Shown here: in pieces, positions 26,798-37,422 of the stretch
Layout of the letters: the number at the start of each line of letters is the position of its first letter
How positions within the stretch are numbered: position 1 is the stretch's first letter
Assembly (NCBI RefSeq): GCF_900411395.1
Contig: NZ_OXCQ01000008.1
Location: forward strand, 1 to 64,000
DNA length: 64,000 nt
Source of the DNA: Streptococcus sp. 596553
GTDB lineage: Bacteria > Bacillota > Bacilli > Lactobacillales > Streptococcaceae
Direction of reading: 5' to 3'
Program-made: the position numbers and the translations under genes
Notes under the pieces: model-generated
Database searches by the model: none
The model's input: only the letters and a program-made list of their open reading frames with translations
Told to the model about the DNA's origin: nothing

Positions 26798-27100
26798 ATG
26801 CTTATTTTACCTTATGTGAACCAGACAAAACTGATGAATTTTCTAAAAGAATTTAGGAATAGTCAAATTGAGATATGTATACCAGAGACGGTTGCAAATA
26901 AAGCATGGCTAGACCAGTTGAAGAGCCAGAAAATTAAAGTATCTTTTACTCAATCAAAAATAGTCACGCCTATTCTTTTGGTAAACAAGACCATTGTTTG
27001 GTATGGTGCAATGCCATTATTAGGGAAGGTAGATGAAATGACCATACTACGTTTGGAATCAGCTAGTATAGCTTCTGAACTAGTGGAAGGTTTACGATAG
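26798..27100 (+). pseudogene. C-terminal remnant of the TOTE-type protein
   Basis: 100 codons after the second BOX. The product (LILPYVNQTKLMNFLKEFR at its start, then VTPILLVNKTIVWYGAMPLL) resembles the phospholipase-D-like tail found after the helicase in such proteins. It lacks a proper ribosome site and is probably the third piece of the gene that starts at 24163. Confidence 0.6.
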
Positions 27101-27202
27101 AGAAAACTTTTAAAAATTTCTATGTATGATTTTCATTTTTTAGTGAGAGTGATGACATTTTCACATTCGAAGCACAGCTAACAAGCAGAAGTGAGATAGG
27201 TC

Positions 27203-27231
27203 TTGCAAGAATGCTAAAAATCTGATAAACT
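27203..27231 (+). promoter_or_regulatory. Promoter of pheS T-box transcript
   Basis: TTGCAA, 17-base spacer and TAAACT, with the extended TGa. Confidence 0.75.
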
Positions 27232-27237
27232 ATGTAG

Positions 27238-27421
27238 TAATTGAATAGGAATCCGCAAGACTAGTAGCCTAATGGAAGTATATCAGGGAGGAGAGCCGTG
27301 ACTGCAAGCTCTCTATATGAAAGCTGGGTGAATTCACTTGCGCATGGATTTAGAAATGAAGGTCTGACTTGTCAGATGAAAACGGATGGTACCGCGTGTC
27401 AACGCTCCGAGTGGAGTTTTT
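27238..27421 (+). promoter_or_regulatory. Phenylalanine T-box leader
   Basis: Stem I is closed by CGCAAG (about 27252-27257) and CTTGCG (27337-27342). The specifier triplet TTC (27333-27335, Phe) lies in GAATTCA just before the closing strand. The T-box core TGGTACCGCG is near 27388-27397. A short terminator stem CTCC/GGAG with five T follows. It controls pheS-GNAT-pheT by the charging state of tRNA-Phe. Confidence 0.92.
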
Positions 27422-27466
27422 GGCATGTGGTTTTCTTTTTATCTACGAGCGACTGATGGAGGAATT

Positions 27467-28513
27467 ATGTCAACTATTGAAGAACAATTAAAAGCGCTTC
27501 GTGAAGAAACGCTGGCTAGCTTGAAGCAGATTACTGCTGAAAATGAAAAAGAGATGCAAGATTTGCGTGTCTCTGTCCTTGGTAAAAAGGGTTCGCTCAC
27601 TGAAATCCTCAAAGGGATGAAAGATGTCTCTGCTGAGATGCGTCCGATTATCGGGAAACACGTCAATGAAGCGCGTGATGTCTTGACAGCAGCCTTTGAA
27701 GAAACAGCTAAGCTCTTGGAAGAAAAGAAAGTCGCGGCTCAACTGGCTAGCGAGAGTATCGATGTGACGCTTCCAGGTCGTCCAGTTGCTACTGGTCACC
27801 GTCATGTTTTGACACAAACTAGTGAAGAAATCGAAGATATTTTCATTGGGATGGGTTACCAAGTCGTGGATGGTTTTGAAGTAGAGCAAGACTACTATAA
27901 CTTTGAACGTATGAACCTTCCCAAAGACCACCCAGCTCGCGATATGCAGGACACTTTCTATATCACAGAAGAGATCTTACTCCGTACCCATACGTCTCCT
28001 GTTCAGGCGCGTGCCATGGATGGCCATGATTTCTCTAAAGGTCCTTTGAAAATGATCTCACCAGGGCGTGTGTTCCGTCGTGATACGGACGATGCGACCC
28101 ACAGTCACCAATTCCACCAAATTGAAGGCTTGGTTGTTGGGAAGAACATTTCTATGGCAGACCTTCAAGGAACCCTTCAATTGATTGTGCAAAAAATGTT
28201 CGGTGAAGAGCGTCAAATTCGTTTGCGTCCATCTTATTTCCCATTCACAGAGCCATCTGTTGAGGTGGATGTTTCTTGCTTCAAGTGTGGTGGAGAAGGC
28301 TGTAACGTATGTAAGAAAACTGGTTGGATCGAAATTATGGGAGCTGGTATGGTTCACCCACGTGTCCTTGAAATGAGTGGTATCGATGCGACTGTTTACT
28401 CTGGATTTGCCTTTGGTCTTGGTCAAGAACGTGTAGCTATGCTCCGTTACGGAATCAATGATATCCGTGGATTCTACCAAGGAGATGTCCGCTTCTCAGA
28501 GCAGTTTAAATAA
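27467..28513 (+). CDS. pheS: Phenylalanyl-tRNA synthetase alpha subunit
   Basis: 348 residues from ATG 27467, with GGAGG upstream. The open frame from 27386 belongs to the T-box. The N-terminal coiled coil (about 1-85) contacts tRNA. Class II motifs follow: [20 protein letters not shown] (motif 2), a cysteine cluster [17 protein letters not shown], and motif 3 [18 protein letters not shown]. It forms the alpha2-beta2 enzyme with PheT. The stop overlaps the next gene's ATG (TAATG). Confidence 0.97.
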   Translation: MSTIEEQLKALREETLASLKQITAENEKEMQDLRVSVLGKKGSLTEILKGMKDVSAEMRPIIGKHVNEARDVLTAAFEETAKLLEEKKVAAQLASESIDVTLPGRPVATGHRHVLTQTSEEIEDIFIGMGYQVVDGFEVEQDYYNFERMNLPKDHPARDMQDTFYITEEILLRTHTSPVQARAMDGHDFSKGPLKMISPGRVFRRDTDDATHSHQFHQIEGLVVGKNISMADLQGTLQLIVQKMFGEERQIRLRPSYFPFTEPSVEVDVSCFKCGGEGCNVCKKTGWIEIMGAGMVHPRVLEMSGIDATVYSGFAFGLGQERVAMLRYGINDIRGFYQGDVRFSEQFK

Positions 28514-29022
28514 TGATTAGAAAAGTAGAAATGGCAGATGTTGAGGTGTTGGCTAAAATTGCTAAACAAACCTTTCGTGAAACATTTGCTCATGATAATA
28601 CGGAAGAGCAGTTACAGGAATACTTTGAAGAGGCTTATAGTCTGAGAGTTTTGTCAATTGAGTTGGAAAATCCAGAATCCGAAACCTATTTCATTATGCA
28701 TGAAGAGGAGATAGCTGGTTTTCTTAAAGTCAACTGGGGAAGTGCTCAAACTGAGAGAGAATTAGAGGACGCTTTTGAAATTCAACGTCTCTATGTGCTA
28801 CAAAAATTCCAAGGATTTGGATTCGGTAAGCAACTGTTTGAATTCGCTCTGGAACTTGCTACAAAAAATGGTTTTTCCTGGGCTTGGTTAGGTGTTTGGG
28901 AGCATAATACAAAAGCTCAAGCCTTTTATAACCGATATGGTTTTGAAAAATTTAGCCAACATCATTTTATGGTTGGTCAAAAAGTAGATACGGATTGGTT
29001 ACTGAGAAAGAAATTAAGGTAA
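28513..29022 (+). CDS. GNAT-family N-acetyltransferase between pheS and pheT
   Basis: 169 residues, coupled to pheS by a one-base overlap. The acetyl-CoA-binding motif is the QRLYVLQKFQGFGFGKQLFE stretch, and WLGVWEHNTKAQAFYNRYGF is the typical C-terminal part. A GNAT gene at this point is also known from pneumococcal pheS-pheT operons. The substrate is unknown. T-box control links it to phenylalanine starvation. Confidence 0.85.
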   Translation: MIRKVEMADVEVLAKIAKQTFRETFAHDNTEEQLQEYFEEAYSLRVLSIELENPESETYFIMHEEEIAGFLKVNWGSAQTERELEDAFEIQRLYVLQKFQGFGFGKQLFEFALELATKNGFSWAWLGVWEHNTKAQAFYNRYGFEKFSQHHFMVGQKVDTDWLLRKKLR

Positions 29023-29098
29023 GAAGATGATTCTTCTATTGAAATGATAGGAAAGGAAAAGAACCAGAGTGGCAACTGTCATTCTGGAGAACTAAATT

Positions 29099-31495
29099 AT
29101 GCTTGTATCTTATAAATGGTTAAAAGAATTGGTGGACATTGATGTTCCATCACAAGAGTTGGCTGAAAAAATGTCAACTACAGGGATCGAGGTAGAAGGT
29201 GTCGAATCACCTGCTGCTGGTCTCTCAAAAATTGTCGTCGGTGAGGTCTTGTCTTGCGAAGATGTGCCAGAAACTCACCTCCATGTTTGTCAGGTTAACG
29301 TTGGCGAAGAAGAAGCCCGTCAAATCGTCTGTGGTGCCCCGAATGTGCGTGCAGGTATCAAGGTTATGGTGGCACTTCCGGGAGCTCGTATCGCTGACAA
29401 TTACAAAATCAAAAAAGGAAAAATCCGCGGTCTTGAGTCACTTGGGATGATCTGTTCACTTGGTGAATTGGGAATTTCTGACTCAGTTGTACCTAAGGAA
29501 TTCGCAGATGGCATCCAAATCTTGCCAGAAAATGCCGTTCCAGGTGAGGAAGTCTTCTCATATCTAGACTTGGATGATGAAATCATCGAACTTTCTATCA
29601 CACCAAACCGTGCAGATGCCCTTTCTATGCGTGGGGTGGCTCACGAAGTGGCAGCCATCTATGACAAGGCAGTCAACTTTAAAGAATTTACAACTGACCA
29701 AGCTGCAGCAGATGCTCTTTCTGTGGGCATTGAGACAGACAAGGCGCTTTACTATGCAGCTCGTATCTTGGACAATGTGACTATCGCACCAAGTCCACAA
29801 TGGTTGCAAAATATCCTCATGAACGAAGGTATCCGTCCCATCAATAACGTAGTGGACGTGACCAACTACATCCTTCTCTACTTTGGTCAACCTATGCATG
29901 CCTTTGACTTGGATACCTTTGAAGGGACTGACATCCGTGTGCGTGAAGCGCGTGCTGGTGAAAAATTGGTGACTTTAGATGGTGAAGAACGTGACTTGGA
30001 AACAAATGACTTAGTTATCACTGTCGCAGACAAGCCAGTAGCTCTTGCAGGTGTCATGGGTGGTCAAGCAACAGAAATCTCTGAAAAATCTAGTCGTGTT
30101 GTCCTTGAAGCTGCTGTTTTCAATGGAAAATCTATCCGCAAGACTAGCGGTCGCCTCAACCTTCGTTCTGAGTCCTCTTCTCGCTTTGAAAAAGGCATCA
30201 ATGTGGCAACAGTTAATGAAGCCCTTGATGCGGCAGCGAGCATGATTGCAGAACTTGCTGGTGCGACGGTTCGTAAGGGAATCGTTTCAGCAGGTGAGCT
30301 TGATACCTCTGATGTGGAAGTTTCTTCTACCCTTGCAGACGTCAACCGTGTCCTTGGTACAGAACTTTCTTACGCGGATGTAGAAGATGTCTTCCGTCGT
30401 CTTGGATTTGGCCTTTCTGGAAATGCAGATAGCTTTACAGTCAGAGTCCCACGTCGTCGTTGGGATATCACTATCGAGGCAGACCTCTTTGAAGAAATCG
30501 CTCGTATCTATGGTTATGACCGCTTGCCAACCAGTCTTCCAAAAGACGATGGGACAGCTGGTGAATTGACAGCGACACAAAAACTTCGACGTCAAGTTCG
30601 TACCATTGCTGAAGGGGCAGGTTTGACAGAAATTATCACCTATGCTCTAACAACTCCTGAAAAAGCAGTTGAGTTTACGGCTCAACCAAGTAACCTTACA
30701 GAACTTATGTGGCCAATGACAGTGGACCGTTCTGTCCTCCGTCAAAATATGATTTCTGGTATCCTTGATACGGTGGCTTATAACGTAGCTCGTAAGAACA
30801 AAAACTTGGCCCTTTACGAGATTGGAAAAGTCTTTGAACAAACAGGTAATCCAAAAAAAGAACTTCCAAATGAAATCAACAGCTTTGCCTTTGCCTTGAC
30901 AGGCTTGGTTGCTGAAAAAGATTTCCAAACAGCAGCAGTTCCAGTTGATTTCTTCTATGCTAAGGGAATCCTAGAAGCGCTATTTGCTCGTTTGGGACTA
31001 GAAGTGACCTATACAGCAACATCTGAAATCGCTAGCCTTCATCCAGGTCGTACAGCAGTCATTTCACTCGGTGACCAAGTTCTTGGTTTCCTTGGCCAAG
31101 TGCATCCAGTCACCGCTAAGGCTTACGATATTCCAGAAACGTATGTAGCTGAGCTCAACCTTTCAGCCATCGAAGCTGCCCTTCAACCTGCTGCTCCATT
31201 TGTAGAAATCACGAAATTCCCAGCAGTCAGCCGTGACGTTGCCCTTCTCCTCAAGGCAGAAGTGACTCACCAAGAAGTTGTGGATGCAATCCAAGCTGCC
31301 GGCGTAAAACGTTTGACAGATATCAAACTCTTTGACGTCTTCTCAGGCGAAAAATTGGGACTTGGTATGAAGTCAATGGCCTATAGCTTGACCTTCCAAA
31401 ATCCAGAAGATAGCTTAACAGACGAAGAAGTAGCACGCTACATGGAAAAAATCCAAGCATCACTTGAAGAAAAAGTCAATGCAGAAGTGCGTTAA
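29099..31495 (+). CDS. pheT: Phenylalanyl-tRNA synthetase beta subunit
   Basis: 798 residues, full length. The N-terminal tRNA-binding EMAP/OB-like domain (about 40-150) contains [20 protein letters not shown]. The B3/B4 editing domain, B5 and the catalytic-like core follow ([20 protein letters not shown]). A C-terminal anticodon-binding domain (about 705-798) has [16 protein letters not shown]. It edits Tyr-tRNA-Phe and contributes to tRNA binding. It is the last gene of the T-box operon, and a terminator hairpin and a BOX follow. Confidence 0.97.
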   Translation: MLVSYKWLKELVDIDVPSQELAEKMSTTGIEVEGVESPAAGLSKIVVGEVLSCEDVPETHLHVCQVNVGEEEARQIVCGAPNVRAGIKVMVALPGARIADNYKIKKGKIRGLESLGMICSLGELGISDSVVPKEFADGIQILPENAVPGEEVFSYLDLDDEIIELSITPNRADALSMRGVAHEVAAIYDKAVNFKEFTTDQAAADALSVGIETDKALYYAARILDNVTIAPSPQWLQNILMNEGIRPINNVVDVTNYILLYFGQPMHAFDLDTFEGTDIRVREARAGEKLVTLDGEERDLETNDLVITVADKPVALAGVMGGQATEISEKSSRVVLEAAVFNGKSIRKTSGRLNLRSESSSRFEKGINVATVNEALDAAASMIAELAGATVRKGIVSAGELDTSDVEVSSTLADVNRVLGTELSYADVEDVFRRLGFGLSGNADSFTVRVPRRRWDITIEADLFEEIARIYGYDRLPTSLPKDDGTAGELTATQKLRRQVRTIAEGAGLTEIITYALTTPEKAVEFTAQPSNLTELMWPMTVDRSVLRQNMISGILDTVAYNVARKNKNLALYEIGKVFEQTGNPKKELPNEINSFAFALTGLVAEKDFQTAAVPVDFFYAKGILEALFARLGLEVTYTATSEIASLHPGRTAVISLGDQVLGFLGQVHPVTAKAYDIPETYVAELNLSAIEAALQPAAPFVEITKFPAVSRDVALLLKAEVTHQEVVDAIQAAGVKRLTDIKLFDVFSGEKLGLGMKSMAYSLTFQNPEDSLTDEEVARYMEKIQASLEEKVNAEVR

Positions 31496-31516
31496 ACGAT
31501 AGTATGATACAAATTC

Positions 31517-31551
31517 CCCCTCTAGTTTATGAACACTAGAGGGGTGATTTT
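31517..31551 (+). terminator. Terminator after pheT
   Basis: CCCCTCTAGT and ACTAGAGGGG form a 10-bp stem, followed by TGATTTTAT. The T run is imperfect. Confidence 0.75.
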
Positions 31552-31553
31552 AT

Positions 31554-31710
31554 ATAATCCTCAATGAAAATCAAAAAGCAAACTAGGAAGCTAGCCGTAG
31601 GTTGCTCAAAACACTGTTTTGAGGTTGTAGATAAGACTGACGAAGTCAGTAACCATATGTCTAAGGCAAGACGACGCTGACGTGGTTTGAAGAGATTGTC
31701 GAAGAGTATA
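31554..31710 (+). repeat. BOX element (A-B-C type)
   Basis: TATAATCCTCAATGAAAATC to TCGAAGAGTATA, with the internal hairpin module CTGACGAAGTCAG. It sits between convergent pheT and the EEP-type gene. Confidence 0.9.
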
Positions 31711-31716
31711 AAATAA

Positions 31717-32719
31717 TTAAAATGTGATTTCTGTAAAAATACATCTATGATCAGAGTTTTGAAAACTTACAATGTCTAAATCTTTAACATAGTAGTGGTT
31801 TTTAGGCAATAAAATATGATCTATTGTTGCATTAAAAAGTTTTGGACTTTGGCTATTCCAAGTTCCTCTTTCAAAAGGTGGAAGTGCATTTAATGCGTCC
31901 CTATGAGAGCTTATTTTTGCAAGTGCTCCATGACGCATAGTTGCATTAAAATCACCTGCAATAATAGCCTTTGGATATTTTGAAGCCAGTTGATTATGAA
32001 TGATATTTAAGTCTTGCTTCCAGACTTCCATTAAACCTGGCAGAGGAGGAGCAGTATGCAAAGCAATGATATCTGGTATATTTTGTTTTCTCGAATGTAA
32101 TACAATTGTCCCGAACCGTGTTGTATGGAAAGTTTTAGCTTCTGTATAGAAACCATAACTTTTCTTGACAATCACAGTCACAGGAGCTATTCCACTGTCA
32201 GTAGGTGGAGAAGTAAAAATATCATAGTTGGCTATAGAAAGTCCAACTTGATGAAACAATAGTTTGATTCTATGGTTTTCTTGCTCACCTCTGATATTGG
32301 TAGCTAGTTCAGGGAATATAGCCATATCGGCATCAAAATGGCTAAAAATTCGCTCAATATGTTGTGCGTCTATTTGATTAGCGACGTTCCAAGTTACTAA
32401 TTTTAAGGTTTTAGTCTTATTTGATGTGGAAGAAAGGGTTTTATCTGTTCCGAATAATAGTAATATGAGCGATAATAAGAGCAAAATGCCAGAGTAAAAC
32501 CGTATTTGTTTATTTTTCTTGTAAAAAGATAGGGAAAAAAATACGAAACTTAAAATAGGAAGCCATAGTTGCAGTAGCTAAGGGGAAGGCATAAATCTGT
32601 GCCAAGATAGGTCTGGTAGATAGCCAAATATTAAGATTAGAAGATGGGAAAAAAGAATAAGCTATGATAGGGATAGCGAAGAGAATGACAGAAAGGGCAG
32701 AAAGAAATGTTTTAATCAT
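31717..32719 (-). pseudogene. EEP-family (endonuclease/exonuclease/phosphatase) gene with a frameshift
   Basis: Two overlapping frames make one protein. 32719-32510 gives the N-terminal membrane part (starting MIKTFLSALSVILFAIPII, three hydrophobic segments). The other frame, ending at 31717, gives the EEP domain: LKLVTWNVANQIDAQHIERI, FPELA, IIAGDFNATM, TIDHILL and NSDHRCIFTEI, all the usual catalytic blocks. The shift occurs near 32515-32541, where a run of seven A (T on the coding strand) follows GGG. One base more or less restores a product of about 330 residues. The catalytic residues are intact, so this could be a slippage switch or a young pseudogene. Confidence 0.75.
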
Positions 32720-32870
32720 TGTATGAGTACCTCAATTTGCAATGGTTGCTCGGAGCTAATGTGACTTTGTGACTTTACTTGATTGATATTCTTTTTCTTG
32801 TCTTCCTCATAGATTAAGTACAACCCAAGTAAAAAAGTCCAATTTAAGATTGAAATGATTAAAAGGCACA
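32716..32870 (-). pseudogene. C-terminal end of a membrane protein cut by the IS30 remnant
   Basis: On the minus strand a frame ends at TGA 32718-32716, overlapping the ATG of the EEP-type gene (ATGA). Its last residues (LIISILNWTFLLGLYLIYEE, then a polar tail ending IEVLIQ) look like a real membrane-protein end. Upstream it runs into the IS30-type sequence, so the rest of the gene has been lost. Confidence 0.5.
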
Positions 32871-32873
32871 GAA

Positions 32874-33365
32874 ATGCAAGACAATTATACTACAAAAGGC
32901 AAACATTTGACAATCGATAGTCGTTGCTTAATCGAACGATGGAAAAAAGAAGGAAAATCAAATAGAGAAATTGCCTCTCTATTTGGAAAAGCTCCTCAAA
33001 CATCCATACTGAAATCAAGCGTGGGACAGTCCGAAAATGTCTTGGGAAAGGGGGGTAAAGAGCTTTACTCTGCCGACTACGCTCAACAATTTTATGAAAA
33101 TAATCGCAAGCGCTCGGTCAAGAAATCAAGCTTGACCAAGGAACTAAAGGAAAAGATTCTCCACTATCATAACCAAAAATTTTCGCCTGAAATGATGGTG
33201 ATGGCTAAGGGCGTTAACGTGGGAATTTCAACCATTTACTATTGGATTCATCATGGAAAATTAGGATTATCAAAACAGGATCTGCTCTATCCTAGAAAAG
33301 GAAAAGCGCTTAAGAAACAAGCTAGTTCCAACTTTAAACCCGCTGGTCAATCTATCGAATCATAA
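32874..33365 (+). mobile_element. IS30-family transposase, truncated
   Basis: 163 codons. The N-terminal helix-turn-helix typical of IS30 transposases is present (CLIERWKKEGKSNREIASLF). There is a small disturbed stretch after GKAPQTS, then NRKRSVKKSSLTKELKEKIL and the PEMMVMAKGVNVGISTIYYW block. The frame stops after about QSIES, before the catalytic DDE core, so it cannot transpose by itself. No terminal inverted repeats were recognised. Confidence 0.85.
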
Positions 33366-33407
33366 TTCGCTCATTATACATAGACGTAAAAGAAAGAGGG
33401 CTAAGTG

Positions 33408-33701
33408 ATGGAGAATAGTGCTATTGGGAGTAACTGGAAGGATGTCCGATCTCAACTCTTTACAAAGGAGGAAATTCTTGAAAGTGATATGCGAGTGGCT
33501 ATCATGAGTGAGCTGATTGAGGCTAGGCATGACCAAGGAATCAGCCAGAAAAAGCTGGAAGAATTCAGTGGAGTAAGCCAGCCTGTCATAGCTAGGATGG
33601 AAACAGGCAAGACAAGTCCTCAGTTGGATACAGTCTTGAAAGTTTTAGCCAGTTTAGGAAAGACACTAGCAGTCGTCCCCCTCGAACAGGAAAAGAGTTG
33701 A
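33408..33701 (+). CDS. HigA-like antitoxin / XRE-family regulator (orphan)
   Basis: 97 residues from ATG 33408. A GTG directly before is the only other option, and AGAGGG lies at the correct distance. The C-terminal half is an XRE helix-turn-helix (EARHDQGISQKKLEEFSGVS, then QPVIARMETGKTSPQLDTVL) as in HigA antitoxins of type II toxin-antitoxin pairs, where higB usually lies directly upstream. Here the upstream position is taken by the IS30 remnant and no toxin gene is seen on either side, so it appears to be an orphan. Confidence 0.75.
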   Translation: MENSAIGSNWKDVRSQLFTKEEILESDMRVAIMSELIEARHDQGISQKKLEEFSGVSQPVIARMETGKTSPQLDTVLKVLASLGKTLAVVPLEQEKS

Positions 33702-33714
33702 TTAGAGTAGACTC

Positions 33715-33821
33715 ATACTCAATGAAAATCAAAGAGCAAACTAGGAAACTAGCCGCAGGCTGTACTTGAGTACGGCAAGGCGACGTTGACGCGGTTTGAA
33801 TTTGATTTTCGAAGAGTATTA
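33715..33821 (+). repeat. BOX element (A-C type)
   Basis: ATACTCAATGAAAATCAAAG to TTTTCGAAGAGTATTA, about 107 bases, directly after the HigA-like gene. Confidence 0.9.
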
Positions 33822-33968
33822 TAGTCTTTTCTAATAACAAGTCATAGTCACTTATAAGAATTACTAATAACGCGTTTGGCCAGTCTAACGGAAATATAGT
33901 TAAAAAACAAGCTACACAAAGGATTTGAGGCATTTGTTTCAAGTCTTTTTCTTTTGTTTAAAACAGAG

Positions 33969-33987
33969 ATATAGTTTCAAACTATAT
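33969..33987 (+). promoter_or_regulatory. MET box (MetR/MtaR-type binding site)
   Basis: ATATAGTTTCAAACTATAT is a perfect palindrome containing the streptococcal MET-box consensus TATAGTTTnAAACTATA, bound by the LysR-type methionine regulator. It lies 82 bases before metE. An extended -10, TGtTAAGAT, is at about 34029-34037. Confidence 0.88.
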
Positions 33988-34068
33988 CAAAGCCTAATTT
34001 TTTACAATTATACAGATGATTTCTTTTCTGTTAAGATAGTTTCAACAACAAATTTTGGAGGACACATC

Positions 34069-36318
34069 ATGTCAACTACAATCATCGGTTTCCCTCGTTT
34101 GGGCGAATTCCGCGAATTAAAATTTACAACTGAAAAATACTTTAGAAAAGAAATCTCAGAAGAAGAACTCTTGGCAGCAGCAAAAGAATTGCGTGCTAAA
34201 CACTGGAACATCGTCAAAGAAAAAGGAATCACTGAAATTCCATCAAATGACTTTTCTCACTATGACAACTTCCTAGATGCAGCTTTCCTTTTCAACGTGG
34301 TACCTGCTTCAGTTCAAAACTTGGACTTGTCTGACCTTGAGCGCTACTTCGCTTTGGGTCGTGGTTACCAAGGAGAAAAAGGGGACGTTCGCGCCCTTCC
34401 AATGAAGAAATGGTTCAACACTAACTACCACTACATCGTTCCTAAATTTGAAAAAGATACTCAAGTTAAACTTGCAGGTCACAAGATTTTTGATGAGTTC
34501 CAAGAAGCCAAAGAACTTGGATTGAACACTCGTCCTGTCCTTGTAGGTCCATTCACTTTCCTTCAATTGTCAGACTTTGAAGAAGGTGTGAAAGCAGAAG
34601 ACTTCGTAGATAGCTTAGTGGCTGCTTACCAAGAAGTTTTTGCTAAATTGGCAGAACTTGGTGCGACTCGTATCCAATTGGATGAAGCTGCTCTTGTCAA
34701 AGATTTGACAGCTGAAGAAAAAGCTCTCTTCTTGAACCTCTACAACAAACTCTTGGCTGACAAAAAAGGTCTTGAAGTCTTGCTTCAAACTTACTTCGGT
34801 GACGTTCGTGACGTTTACGCTGACCTTGTAAACTTGCCAGTAGATGCTATCGGTTTGGACTTCGTTGAAGGTAAGAAAACTCTTGAACTCGTTAAAGGTG
34901 GCTTCCCAGCTGACAAGACTCTCTATGCAGGTATTGTCAATGGTAAAAATATCTGGCGTAACAACTACGAAAAGAGCTTGGCTGTTCTTGAGCAAATCCC
35001 AGCTGAAAACATCGTATTGACAAGCTCATGCTCACTTCTTCATGTACCATTTACAACTGCTAATGAAGAATTTGAGCCAGCAATCTTGAACCACTTTGCC
35101 TTTGCAGTTGAAAAATTGGATGAGATTCGTGATTTGGATGCTATCCGCAATGGTCAAGGTGAAGAAGCACTTGCAGCTAACAAAGAACTCTTTGCGACTG
35201 AGCGTGTTGGTGAAAATGCGGAGCTTCGTGCGCGTATCGCTGGCTTGACAGATGCAGACTACACTCGTTTGCCAGCCTTTGCAGAACGTGAAGCTATCCA
35301 AGAAGAAGCTTTCAAACTTCCAGCTCTTCCAACAACAACTATCGGTTCATTCCCTCAAACTAAAGAAGTTCGTGCCAAACGTTTGGCTTACCGTAAACGT
35401 GAATTGTCTCAAGAAGAGTACGATGCTTTCCTTGCTGAAACGATCGACGAATGGATCAAATGGCAAGAAGATATCGACTTTGATGTCCTTGTTCACGGTG
35501 AATTTGAGCGTAATGACATGGTTGAGTACTTCGGTCAAAACTTGTCAGGTTACCTCTTCTCTAAAAATGGTTGGGTACAATCATACGGTATGCGTGGAGT
35601 TAAACCACCAATCATCTGGGGTGATGTCACTCGTCTTAACCCTATTACTGTTAAATGGTCTAGCTATGCACAAAGCCGTACAAACAAACCTGTTAAAGGT
35701 ATGTTGACTGGACCTGTTACCATCCTCAACTGGTCATTCCCACGTGAAGACATCTCTATCAAGGATTCTACTCTTCAAATCGCCCTTGCTATCAAGGATG
35801 AAGTGCTTGACCTTGAAGCTGCTGGTGTGAAAATCATCCAAATCGACGAGGCTGCTCTTCGTGAAAAATTGCCACTTCGTCGTAGCGACTGGTACGAAGA
35901 CTACCTTGACTGGGCAATTCCTGCCTTCCGCTTGGTACACTCAACAGTAGCGCCAGACACACAAATCCACACTCACATGTGTTACTCAGAATTTACAGAT
36001 ATCATCCCAGCTATCGACAACATGGATGCAGATGTTATTTCCTTTGAAGCTAGCCGTTCAAACCTTGAAATCTTGGACGAACTCAAAGCGAAAAACTTCC
36101 AAACAGAAGTGGGACCTGGGGTTTACGATATCCACTCACCTCGTGTGCCAAATGAAGGCGAAATCGACCACACAATCGAAGCTATCCTTGCTAAAGTACC
36201 AAGCAAGAAAGTTTGGATCAACCCAGACTGTGGTTTGAAAACACGTGGTATTCCAGAAACAAAAGAAAGCTTGATCCGCCTTGTTGAAGCAGCTAAAGCT
36301 GCGCGTGAGAAATTGTAA
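34069..36318 (+). CDS. metE: Cobalamin-independent methionine synthase
   Basis: 749 residues from ATG 34069 (GGAGG upstream). The longer open frame from 33925 runs through the MET box and is not coding. There are two related TIM barrels. The C-terminal one holds the zinc/homocysteine site HTHMCYSEF and [10 protein letters not shown], and the N-terminal part begins [20 protein letters not shown]. It transfers a methyl group from 5-methyl-tetrahydropteroyl-glutamate to homocysteine. metF follows after 100 bases and supplies the methyl donor. The unit is probably activated through the MET box. Confidence 0.97.
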   Translation: MSTTIIGFPRLGEFRELKFTTEKYFRKEISEEELLAAAKELRAKHWNIVKEKGITEIPSNDFSHYDNFLDAAFLFNVVPASVQNLDLSDLERYFALGRGYQGEKGDVRALPMKKWFNTNYHYIVPKFEKDTQVKLAGHKIFDEFQEAKELGLNTRPVLVGPFTFLQLSDFEEGVKAEDFVDSLVAAYQEVFAKLAELGATRIQLDEAALVKDLTAEEKALFLNLYNKLLADKKGLEVLLQTYFGDVRDVYADLVNLPVDAIGLDFVEGKKTLELVKGGFPADKTLYAGIVNGKNIWRNNYEKSLAVLEQIPAENIVLTSSCSLLHVPFTTANEEFEPAILNHFAFAVEKLDEIRDLDAIRNGQGEEALAANKELFATERVGENAELRARIAGLTDADYTRLPAFAEREAIQEEAFKLPALPTTTIGSFPQTKEVRAKRLAYRKRELSQEEYDAFLAETIDEWIKWQEDIDFDVLVHGEFERNDMVEYFGQNLSGYLFSKNGWVQSYGMRGVKPPIIWGDVTRLNPITVKWSSYAQSRTNKPVKGMLTGPVTILNWSFPREDISIKDSTLQIALAIKDEVLDLEAAGVKIIQIDEAALREKLPLRRSDWYEDYLDWAIPAFRLVHSTVAPDTQIHTHMCYSEFTDIIPAIDNMDADVISFEASRSNLEILDELKAKNFQTEVGPGVYDIHSPRVPNEGEIDHTIEAILAKVPSKKVWINPDCGLKTRGIPETKESLIRLVEAAKAAREKL

Positions 36319-36418
36319 GACAAGATTTCTCTAGAAGCACTGTTTGGTCAATCTGCCTGTTTCACTCGGATTCTAAGAGTCCAGCTAACGAAAAAATCAA
36401 CTAGAAAAGGATAAGACT

Positions 36419-37285
36419 ATGTCACGCCAAACACCGTCACTCTCATTTGAAGTGTTCCCTCCAAACCCAGCAGTGGGTAATGATAACATTATTTCTGCTC
36501 TTCAAGATATGCAGGAGTTGGCTCCCCACTTTATCAGTGTGACTGCCAGCAATAATAAATTTAATATCAAGGAAACGACGGTCCGTTTGGCTGACTTTAT
36601 CCAAAATGACTTGGCGATTCCGACTATTGCTCACTTGCCAGCCATCTATTTGACTAAGGACAAGGTTGCTGAAACTATTGCAGACTTGGACAAGGTTGGG
36701 GTGCAGAAAATCTTGGCTCTTCGTGGGGATGTTATTCCTGATGTGGAACCACAAAAGGATTTCCGCTACGCAACTGACTTGATCGAGTTCATCAAGGAAC
36801 AAGCCCCTCACTTTGATATTGTCGGTGCTTGTTATCCAGAAGGTCATCCAGATTCACCAAATCAGATTTCAGATATTCAAAATCTTAAGAAGAAAGTGGA
36901 TGCAGGCTGTTCGAGCCTTGTAACTCAGCTTTTCTTTGACAATGAGCGCTTCTATGATTTCCAAGACAAGTGCATCTTGGCTGGGATTGATGTTCCTATT
37001 CATGCAGGGATTATGCCAATTCTGAATCGAAATCAGGCTCTCCGCCTCTTGAAGACTTGTGAGAATATCCACCTTCCACGTAAATTCAAAGCCATTTTAG
37101 ACAAGTATGAGCATGACCCTGAGTCGCTCAGAGCAGCAGGACTTGCCTATGCAGTGGACCAAATCGTGGACTTGGTAACTCAGGATGTGGCCGGAGTGCA
37201 TCTCTACACTATGAACAATGCAGAAACAGCAAAATATATCCACCAAGCAACACATGCCTTGTTTAATCACCAGTCTCTAGGATAA
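36419..37285 (+). CDS. metF: Methylenetetrahydrofolate reductase
   Basis: 288 residues, a single TIM-barrel flavoprotein. Signatures are the N-terminal PSLSFEVFPPNPAVGNDNI (catalytic Glu in FEVFPP), the LRGDVIPD block, GACYPEGHPDSP and the QLFFDNERFYDFQDKC stretch. It reduces 5,10-methylene-THF to 5-methyl-THF, the donor used by MetE. It is cotranscribed with metE, and an AAGGAT ribosome site is present. A terminator follows nine bases after the stop. Confidence 0.97.
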   Translation: MSRQTPSLSFEVFPPNPAVGNDNIISALQDMQELAPHFISVTASNNKFNIKETTVRLADFIQNDLAIPTIAHLPAIYLTKDKVAETIADLDKVGVQKILALRGDVIPDVEPQKDFRYATDLIEFIKEQAPHFDIVGACYPEGHPDSPNQISDIQNLKKKVDAGCSSLVTQLFFDNERFYDFQDKCILAGIDVPIHAGIMPILNRNQALRLLKTCENIHLPRKFKAILDKYEHDPESLRAAGLAYAVDQIVDLVTQDVAGVHLYTMNNAETAKYIHQATHALFNHQSLG

Positions 37286-37294
37286 TAAAAAGCA

Positions 37295-37332
37295 AACCAT
37301 TCTTCTCAGGTGAGGGGAATGGTTCCTTTTTA
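37295..37332 (+). terminator. Rho-independent terminator after metF
   Basis: AACCATTC and GAATGGTT pair, followed by CCTTTTT. Confidence 0.88.
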
Positions 37333-37422
37333 ATGGTAAAGACCGCACTTTTTAAGAAAAATATGATAAAATAGACTCTGTACGTACTTGATACAAAGAT
37401 GAGGGTATTTAGGTTGTAGAAG

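Noticed and set aside
33925..34068. N-terminal extension of metE
   Set aside because: It crosses the MET box and promoter. ATG 34069 has GGAGG and gives the normal MetE N-terminus.
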